This document shows, piece by piece, positions 20,470 through 25,160 of a stretch of 25,160 bases of DNA; the stretch's first letter is position 1, and every line of letters begins with the position of its first letter. The stretch lies in the IMG/VR virus record IMGVR_UViG_3300023268_000004, positions 1 through 25,160 of that record. One strand, 5' to 3'. The notes beneath the pieces were generated by a model. That model was not told the origin of the DNA. It worked only from the letters and a program-made list of their open reading frames with translations, and ran no database searches. Made by a program: the position numbers and the translations under genes. Origin of the DNA: a virus.

Positions 20470-20741
20470 GTCACCTAATCGCTGTCGTCCACGTCAAAGA
20501 CTCGGACGGAAACACCCGCATCTTCGAACCCGGCGATGACGTCCCGAAGTGGGCGGCTGACCTGATCGTCAACCCGAAAGCCTGGGACGGTGAACCGGAA
20601 GAGAAGACATCGAAGCCGTTCAGTCTCCTCAACAAGACCGAACTGACCGCCGTAGCCGAAAACGAGAAGATCGACATCTCCGGCGCCACCACGAACGATG
20701 AGATTCGCGCCGCGATCAAATCTGCTCGCGACTCGAAGTAG
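20466..20741 (+). CDS. Head-region protein with HeH/LEM-like C-terminus
   Basis: The 91-residue protein starts MSHLIAVVHVKDSDGNTRIF (beta strands) and ends with a helix-turn-helix-like segment, LLNKTELTAVAENEKIDISG then TNDEIRAAIKSA, similar to HeH/SAP-type modules found in small head proteins. It overlaps the HNH stop by 4 nt, with GGAGG 6 nt upstream of ATG 20466. Likely role: a connector or capsid-linked protein. Function is inferred from position. Confidence 0.65.
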   Translation: MSHLIAVVHVKDSDGNTRIFEPGDDVPKWAADLIVNPKAWDGEPEEKTSKPFSLLNKTELTAVAENEKIDISGATTNDEIRAAIKSARDSK

Positions 20742-20756
20742 CGAAAGGGGCTCGTG

Positions 20757-21173
20757 ATGGCGACCAGCCCGGCGATCACTGACGATCTGACCAACCGGTC
20801 ACTGCGCCCCCTGTCCGATGCTGAACTCCGGGTCGGAGATTACCTACTCCAGGACGCATGGAACATCATCGCGTCCGCCCAGCGCACCGTCTCCCCCCGA
20901 CTCGACCAAGTGCCCGACACCGACCCGTTCTGCGCCCTTGTGGTGCAGATACAGGTCGCAATGGTCCTTCGGGTCCTGTCGAACCCTGACGGGGTGCTGG
21001 AAGAGTCTGGTGACGACTACACGCGCCGGTTGGACGCGGCACGCTCGAGCGGCTCCCTGTATCTATCCGACGCTGAACTGGCGATGCTCTCCGAAGACAG
21101 CGGAACCACCAATGGTGCGTTCACCATCCGACCCGGAGGTATTCGAGCACGTCACCCGTGGGCTGAAATATGA
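20757..21173 (+). CDS. Head-tail adaptor (Gp19/Gp15-like connector)
   Basis: The 138-residue protein matches the compact helical connector family annotated as Phage_Gp19/Gp15/Gp42: SDAELRVGDYLLQDAWNIIA, then VVQIQVAMVLRVLSNPDGVL and TRRLDAARSSGSLYLSDAEL. It would sit under the portal to extend the DNA channel. Start is ATG 20757, with GAAAGGGG upstream. A GTG at 20754 is also in frame. It overlaps the following gene by 4 nt. Confidence 0.78.
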   Translation: MATSPAITDDLTNRSLRPLSDAELRVGDYLLQDAWNIIASAQRTVSPRLDQVPDTDPFCALVVQIQVAMVLRVLSNPDGVLEESGDDYTRRLDAARSSGSLYLSDAELAMLSEDSGTTNGAFTIRPGGIRARHPWAEI

Positions 21174-21577
21174 GCCGCGATTCGGTGATCCTCGCCGGCC
21201 GTCGTTTCAACGAACAGCTGATGGTCGACGGATGCACCGTCTCCGCGTTCAAGCTCGACGTCGACCCGGATACGGCCGCGACGATCGTGACGATGATCGG
21301 TGACCCGCACTATGTGGGGCTGTGCCGAATCAAGTCGGATTCGTCAGCGGTGTCGGAGATCAACCCGGGTGGGCAGCCGATCGCAGCGCAGAACCTGGTC
21401 TGGTGTGTCCCCATCGGGACCGCGGGTGACGTGAAGGTAGACGACGCGATCCGCATCACCACTGTGGATCCTGTGACCGGTGACCAGTCCCGCATTGGGA
21501 ACGTTTACCGGGTGAAGGGTCTGTATGACTCCACCTACGTCACCGAACACCGATTCCCGATCGAAGTACTCAACTAG
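21170..21577 (+). CDS. Head-tail stopper (DUF6093-like)
   Basis: The 135-residue protein is beta-rich with LMVDGCTVSAFKLDVDPDTA near the start, YVGLCRIKSD..., and the ending NVYRVKGLYDSTYVTEHRFP. This resembles DUF6093 head-closure proteins of actinophages, which seal the head after packaging. It follows the adaptor and precedes the HK97-gp10-like gene, the correct place for a stopper. ATG 21170 overlaps the previous stop. The family name is moderately sure. Confidence 0.75.
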   Translation: MSRDSVILAGRRFNEQLMVDGCTVSAFKLDVDPDTAATIVTMIGDPHYVGLCRIKSDSSAVSEINPGGQPIAAQNLVWCVPIGTAGDVKVDDAIRITTVDPVTGDQSRIGNVYRVKGLYDSTYVTEHRFPIEVLN

Positions 21578-21585
21578 GAGGCGTC

Positions 21586-21978
21586 GTGGCTGACTTCGAC
21601 TTCTCCGACCTTGCGAGACTCGACGCCGACCTCGGAGCCGTGGAGGACAAGATCATCCCCTCGGTCACCAAGGCGGTGGAGGTCAGCGCGCGCCTCGGTC
21701 GCGACGAGTGGCAGAAGCGCGCCAAGGGGCCATCTGGCCGGATGGCGAAGGCGTACCCCCGCTCGATCGACTACGAACTGGTGCTCGACCAGGACGGTGC
21801 GATCGGTGCGGAGATAGGCCCGAATCTCGGTAAGTCGCAGGGTAGCCTCGGCATCCTGGAAGACGCTCCGGGCGACGTGCGAGCCAAGCCACAGCATGCC
21901 GGCCGTGACACTGCGAAAGCGATCCAGGCAGACTTCGTGAAGGGCATCGAGCTTGCCGAGAAGGAAGCATTCTCGTGA
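21586..21978 (+). CDS. HK97 gp10-like neck / tail-completion protein
   Basis: The 130-residue protein begins MADFDFSDLARLDADLGAVE with a long helix, then ARLGRDEWQKRAKGPSGRMA and YPRSIDYELVLDQDGAIGAE, the pattern of HK97-gp10 family proteins (helix then beta meander). It ends in FVKGIELAEKEAFS. These proteins join tail and head. GTG 21586 has GGAGG at 6 nt. It overlaps the next gene by 4 nt. Confidence 0.82.
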   Translation: MADFDFSDLARLDADLGAVEDKIIPSVTKAVEVSARLGRDEWQKRAKGPSGRMAKAYPRSIDYELVLDQDGAIGAEIGPNLGKSQGSLGILEDAPGDVRAKPQHAGRDTAKAIQADFVKGIELAEKEAFS

Positions 21979-22385
21979 TCGCTGAGTACACGGATGTGAA
22001 GTCTCGACTGACCGCGGATCCGGCGGTGAAGGTTTACGACGCAGTCCGGCAAGATGCCAACGGGAAGTTGCTCCGAGAGACGTATCTGCTGCTGTTCCCT
22101 GGTGCTGGTGACGCGGACGATGACCGCCTGTCTGCCGCTCAGTCCCCAGATTCGGACGTCGAGTTCGAGTGGCGGATCCGAGCGGTGAGCATCAACACCG
22201 ACGGGATCATGCTGCTCCTGGCGAAGGTCCGCAACCAACTGTCCGGCTACGTCGTGACTGCCGCCGGCCGCCTCTGCTCGCCCATCCGAATCGAGGATGA
22301 CAGCGATGTCGAGCCCGACTACAGCGTGACACCGCCGCTCCTTTACTGCGACGTGTACATCACGTTCCGGTCCAACCGCGCGTAA
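21975..22385 (+). CDS. Tail terminator protein
   Basis: The 136-residue protein sits between the gp10-like gene and the major tail gene, the usual site of the tail terminator, and has the usual mix of strands and helices: KVYDAVRQDANGKLLRETYL, MLLLAKVRNQLSGYVVTAAG and LLYCDVYITFRSNRA at the end. It should cap the tail tube and fix its length. GTG 21975 has GAAGGA upstream. The call rests on size, fold type and gene order. Confidence 0.78.
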   Translation: MIAEYTDVKSRLTADPAVKVYDAVRQDANGKLLRETYLLLFPGAGDADDDRLSAAQSPDSDVEFEWRIRAVSINTDGIMLLLAKVRNQLSGYVVTAAGRLCSPIRIEDDSDVEPDYSVTPPLLYCDVYITFRSNRA

Positions 22386-22401
22386 TCCGCGCCCTCTCTC
22401 T

Positions 22402-22462
22402 TCACCGGTCGACCGATCGGTGATTCCGGCATGCCCGGAAACCTGAGCCCCGGCCACCGGGG
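22402..22462 (+). other. Three adjacent hairpins in the leader of the major tail gene
   Basis: TCACCG/CGGTGA (22402-22423), TTCCGG-catgc-CCGGAA (22424-22440) and CCCCGG-cca-CCGGGG (22448-22462), each 6 perfect bp, end 18 nt before the ATG. They may block exonucleases or set the level of the tail mRNA. Confidence 0.55.
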
Positions 22463-22480
22463 AACGAAAGGAATAACCCC

Positions 22481-22999
22481 ATGGCTGATGTCGCAGAAGC
22501 ATTTGGTGGACCCCCGGCGGTCGACCAGTCCGGCAACCTGACGATCTGGGCGATCCCCGGACGGACGATCTCGCAGACCGCCCCGTCTGTCGCGCTGCTT
22601 GGCGGCGTGACGGCGTTCCGTGTCACGTACTCCTTCCTCACTGGTGGGTGGGCGCTCACCGCGCCGCAGGAGAAGCCCACCGACGAGCGCCTCACGTCCC
22701 CGCAGGTGCGCGAGTCGCTCGGGAAGATCACGCCTGCCCTCGCGGACCTGAACTACGTCGACACTCCCGATGTCGCAGGGTCGGCTGCTGCCGTCCTGGC
22801 CGCGGGCGGCGCGTTCCAGTTCATCGAGCGACGCAACATCCCGCAGACGACGCTCGCCGTCGCCGCGCAGAAGGTTCGCGTGATCAATGTGAACCTCGGC
22901 AAGCAGGCCCCCGGCCCCACCGATGGCACGGGGAAGTTCTCCCTGATCCAGCCGGTGGCGATGGAGTCGCTCGGCGATCTGGTCGCGCTCGTCGCGTAA
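22481..22999 (+). CDS. Major tail protein
   Basis: The 172-residue tube subunit begins MADVAEAFGGPPAVDQSGNL and has a beta-rich fold: ALLGGVTAFRVTYSFLTGGW, FQFIERRNIPQTTLAVAAQK and VRVINVNLGKQAPGPTDGTG. It precedes the tail chaperones and is followed by a strong terminator, as in other siphoviruses. ATG 22481 has GAAAGGA at a good distance. Many copies are expected in the tail tube. Confidence 0.9.
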   Translation: MADVAEAFGGPPAVDQSGNLTIWAIPGRTISQTAPSVALLGGVTAFRVTYSFLTGGWALTAPQEKPTDERLTSPQVRESLGKITPALADLNYVDTPDVAGSAAAVLAAGGAFQFIERRNIPQTTLAVAAQKVRVINVNLGKQAPGPTDGTGKFSLIQPVAMESLGDLVALVA

Positions 23000-23004
23000 C
23001 AACC

Positions 23005-23050
23005 CCTGTGCGGTCGGTTCCACCGGCCGACCGCACAGGATCTTCTTCTC
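23005..23050 (+). terminator. Rho-independent terminator after the major tail gene
   Basis: CCTGTGCGGTCGG pairs with CCGACCGCACAGG: 13 perfect bp with a 9-nt loop, followed by ATCTTCTTCTC. This is the strongest stem in the window, starting 6 nt after the tail gene stop. It should cut transcription down before the chaperone and tape-measure genes. Confidence 0.88.
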
Positions 23051-23075
23051 ACGGTGGACACGGTGGAGGTAAATC

Positions 23076-23696
23076 ATGAGTTTCAGCGACAAGCTGGCAG
23101 CAGCAAAAGCAGCGCCCCGCAAGCACGAGGACGTCGACGTTCTCCTAGACGGCGACCTCGCAGAGATGCGAGCTGATCTCCAGGCGTCGCTCGATGACGT
23201 GAAGCGTCGCAGCGATGGCGACCACCGTCTCGCCGGCGGCGCGGACCCCGAGGCAGCAGACCTGCAGGACAAGCTCGATGCGCTGATTGCGGAGTCTCGG
23301 GACTCGATCGTCACTCTCCGGTTCTTCCGACTCCCGGGAGAAGCGTGGGCGAACATCCAGTCCCACTGCCCTGCAAGGCTGGGCGTTCCGATGGAGTCCG
23401 ATCCGACCTTCGGGTACGGCTACAACATGCAGCAGGCGGCCAAGCTCGCAGCGGCGTACACCGACCAGCAGGGGCAGATCTACGCGGGCCGAGTAGAGGG
23501 CGAAGAAGTTCTCCCACTCCAGTACGTGGCCCCGACGAAAGACAACCCGGGCATCAACGAGTGGGACGACCTGTTCAGTGTGATCTCTGGTGCTGAGCAG
23601 TCCCGCATCGAGTCCGCGGTGTACTCGCTGAACGTGGCCGAGCCCACCACGAACCTGCTCGCGCTCAAAAAAAAATTGGGTCTTCCCCTCGACTGA
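23076..23696 (+). CDS. Tail assembly chaperone G (upstream form)
   Basis: The 206-residue protein (MSFSDKLAAAKAAPRKHEDV...) is the short product of the gene pair. It binds the tape measure protein during tail assembly and is absent from the virion. It has a coiled part near residues 25-75, then TLRFFRLPGEAWANIQSHCP and FGYGYNMQQAAKLAAAYTDQ. It ends ALKKKLGLPLD just after a nine-A run used as a slippery site. ATG 23076 has GGAGG 7 nt upstream. Confidence 0.9.
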   Translation: MSFSDKLAAAKAAPRKHEDVDVLLDGDLAEMRADLQASLDDVKRRSDGDHRLAGGADPEAADLQDKLDALIAESRDSIVTLRFFRLPGEAWANIQSHCPARLGVPMESDPTFGYGYNMQQAAKLAAAYTDQQGQIYAGRVEGEEVLPLQYVAPTKDNPGINEWDDLFSVISGAEQSRIESAVYSLNVAEPTTNLLALKKKLGLPLD

Positions 23697-24142
23697 GGGA
23701 CGAACTCTCACTGGCGCTGCATCTCGGAGTCGCCCCGCGCGTCCTCTCGGGATGGGCGCCGACGAAGCTCACCGAGTACGAGTACGACAGTGCCGGGCGC
23801 TTGGTTGCGTCAATCACCACGACCGAGAGCCCGTTCAACGTCGAGCAACTGGACCTGCTCCTGGCCATGCGCAACTACCAGCAGATGTTGGATTCGAACG
23901 GCATCCCCTTCGAGGAAGCGACGTCGAACGCCGCGAACCCGACGAACTACGACTCTCCCGAGATCGTTCGGTTCATCGCTCGGGGGCCGTTCACGAACTG
24001 GGCTGACAAATCCCGCCTGGACGCTGAGGACGCGTTCCGCAAGGAGCAGGGCGACAACGCCAACCTCAACGGTTTGTTCTGGACGGTCGAGAAGAAGACC
24101 TACGAGAACCCGGCTGCTAGTTCCGCCGCCGATGAGACATGA
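23076..24142 (+). CDS. Tail assembly chaperone GT fusion made by -1 frameshifting
   Basis: The fusion reads frame 0 to 23675, then re-reads base 23675 in the -1 frame (IGSSPRLRDELSLALHLGVA onward) to TGA at 24140-24142, giving about 355 residues. The T part has PRVLSGWAPTKLTEYEYDSA, then QLDLLLAMRNYQQMLDSNGI and ends NPAASSAADET. The -1 frame carries no good independent start near the slip, supporting frameshifting over separate initiation. In such pairs both forms are needed at a fixed ratio for tail-tube growth on the tape measure. The T region overlaps the end of a minus-strand gene (24117-24302). Confidence 0.85.
23667..23675 (+). promoter_or_regulatory. Programmed -1 frameshift slippery site (A9)
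   Basis: Nine A residues (codons AAA AAA AAA in frame 0, before TTG) form a slippery run near the end of the first chaperone frame, seven codons before its stop. Slipping back by one base moves the ribosome into the frame that stays open to 24142. This is the standard G/GT arrangement of siphophage tails. Confidence 0.85.
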
Positions 24143-24302
24143 CCCAGCCGGTTACGCCGATCACGACTCCGAGCCCCATCAGGATCACGCCGAACCAGCT
24201 GTTCTCTGACGCGAATCCGACCACCACCCAGATCAGTCCTACGACGACGAGCAGTGCCGAAGTTCCCACGAGCACGGTCGACGTCTGCTGAGTTTTCCCC
24301 AT
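24117..24302 (-). CDS. Two-helix membrane protein on the minus strand
   Basis: The minus frame from ATG 24302 gives 61 residues: MGKTQQTSTV, a hydrophobic helix (LVGTSALLVVVGLIWVVVGF), a short loop (ASENSW) and a second helix (FGVILMGLGVVIGVTGWVMS), then HRRRN. This is a clear two-span shape with positive ends and good codon use. It fills the only sizeable gap (24143-24345) in the tail operon, is on the opposite strand, and overlaps the end of the GT frame. The ribosome site is weak. Role unknown. Holin-like activity is possible but not shown. Confidence 0.6.
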   Translation of the reverse strand: MGKTQQTSTVLVGTSALLVVVGLIWVVVGFASENSWFGVILMGLGVVIGVTGWVMSHRRRN

Positions 24303-24345
24303 GCGCTGAGCGTAGCCAACTTCATACGACGAGACGAGGTGCCCC

Positions 24346-25160
24346 TTGGCCGATCGCGTCGTAAAGATCACTCTCCAGGCTCAGGTCGCGAACTACATCG
24401 CCGGTATGCAGCAGGCGCAGCGGGAGACGAATAAGACCACCAAGACGGCTGCCGATGCTAAGGCTTCGTTTGAGGCCCAGAACCAGGCAATGACGCAGCT
24501 CGGTGTCGGACTTCTCGCGATGGGGGCCCTGGCGGCTGCGGGTGTCGGTCTGGCGATCAAGAAGTATGCCGAGTTCGACCAGGCCATGTCCGAGGTTCAG
24601 GCGTCCACGCACGAGTCCGAAGCGAACATGAACAAGCTGCGGGATGCAGCGATCGAAGCCGGTGCAAGGACGGTGTTCTCTGCGACTGAGGCTGCCCACG
24701 CGATCGATGAGCTCGCGAAGGCGGGGCTGTCGACTGCGGATATCCTCGGCGGAGCCCTTGACGGCGCATTGTCGCTTGCCTCTGCTGGCGGTCTGGATGT
24801 CGCGGATGCAGCGCAGATTGCCGCGACGGCGCTGACTCAGTTCAAGCTTGAGGGCAAGGATGTTCCGCACGTCGCTGACCTTCTTGCGGCTGGTGCAGGC
24901 AAGGCGCAGGGCTCCGTTGAGGACCTGTCGCAGGCCCTGAACCAGGGTGGTCTCGTTGCTTCGCAGGCGGGTTTCTCGATTGAGGAGACCACTGGTGTTC
25001 TGGCTGCGTTCGCTTCGGCCGGGCTGAAGGGTTCGGATGCGGGCACGTCGCTGAAGACTGCGATCCTCGCACTCGAGTCGCCGTCGGCAAAGGCTGCCGC
25101 GGTGATGGACCAGTACGGCATCAATGTGTACGACTCGTCCGGCAAGATGCTGTCGTTCGC
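24346..25160 (+). CDS. Tail tape measure protein, N-terminal part (runs off the window)
   Basis: Frame from TTG 24346 (GAGG at 6-nt spacing) stays open to the window edge, giving 271 visible residues: ADRVVKITLQAQVANYIAGM, a coiled stretch, a hydrophobic segment (LGVGLLAMGALAAAGVGLAI) and the TP901 core pattern QAMSEVQASTHESEANMNKL... ARTVFSATEAAHAIDELAKA... The protein sets tail length and passes into the cell during DNA entry. Its full gene is usually several kilobases. No ATG is available nearby, so TTG is the best start. Confidence 0.9.
   Translation, partial: MADRVVKITLQAQVANYIAGMQQAQRETNKTTKTAADAKASFEAQNQAMTQLGVGLLAMGALAAAGVGLAIKKYAEFDQAMSEVQASTHESEANMNKLRDAAIEAGARTVFSATEAAHAIDELAKAGLSTADILGGALDGALSLASAGGLDVADAAQIAATALTQFKLEGKDVPHVADLLAAGAGKAQGSVEDLSQALNQGGLVASQAGFSIEETTGVLAAFASAGLKGSDAGTSLKTAILALESPSAKAAAVMDQYGINVYDSSGKMLSF

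Noticed and set aside
22343-23356. Minus-strand 337-residue open frame over the major tail gene
   Set aside because: It spans two plus-strand genes, a terminator and a leader, and its translation is low in complexity. It is a shadow.
24134-24211. Plus-strand frame MRHDPAGYADHDSE... after the chaperone fusion
   Set aside because: It is short, has no ribosome site and is rich in His and Asp, while the minus-strand frame over the same bases gives a clean two-helix protein.
1-25160. CRISPR array, insertion sequence, integrase or attachment site
   Set aside because: No regular repeat-spacer pattern, transposase or recombinase is seen. The tRNA 3' end could serve as an attachment site, but no partner copy or integrase is present in the window.

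Overview
The window looks like part of a tailed-phage genome of the siphovirus type, either a free phage or a prophage section, from a high-GC actinobacterial host. The head and tail genes follow the HK97-like order found in phages of Microbacterium, Gordonia, Arthrobacter and similar hosts. The DNA is GC-rich with strong G/C third-position bias. Many small genes are joined by ATGA, GTGA or TGATG overlaps, and GTG and TTG starts are common. I see no integrase, lysis gene or ribosomal gene, so lifestyle and exact host cannot be read here.

Left part (1-5801): a DNA-modification and replication block on the + strand. It holds a beta-type amino-methyltransferase (SPPF then FMGVG), a cytosine-C5 methyltransferase, an HNH protein, a winged-helix replication-initiator-like protein with two matching CxxH/CxxC zinc motifs, an MmcB-like PD-(D/E)XK nuclease and a RusA-type resolvase. 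One minus-strand gene of unknown function lies between the two methyltransferase genes. The block ends at a strong hairpin facing a small minus-strand helix-turn-helix gene (5857-6063). A palindrome-rich divergent region (6064-6244) follows and is the best candidate for a control region.

Middle part (6245-13050): about 27 small and mostly unrecognised + strand genes. They include three consecutive 30-36 residue single-pass membrane peptides, a DUF4406 protein with a possible frameshifted or TTG-initiated neighbour, an 18-bp repeat flanking one gene like a cassette border, two cysteine-rich mini-proteins, a tiny lipoprotein, a zinc-binding DUF7341-like protein and an HNH protein just upstream of the packaging genes. 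Two non-coding stretches (11075-11516 and 11730-12076) are packed with hairpins and hold one methionine-type (CAT) tRNA-like gene with a weak D-stem.

Right part (13054-25160): the virion assembly block. Its order is a terminase-like ATPase fragment, small and large terminase subunits, portal, MuF-like protein, scaffold, decoration protein, major capsid protein, a free-standing HNH endonuclease, five head-tail connector genes, major tail protein, tail assembly chaperones with an A9 slippery site for -1 frameshifting, a minus-strand two-helix membrane protein, and the start of the tape measure gene, which runs off the window. Hairpin terminators follow the capsid and major tail genes, as expected where transcript level must be stepped.
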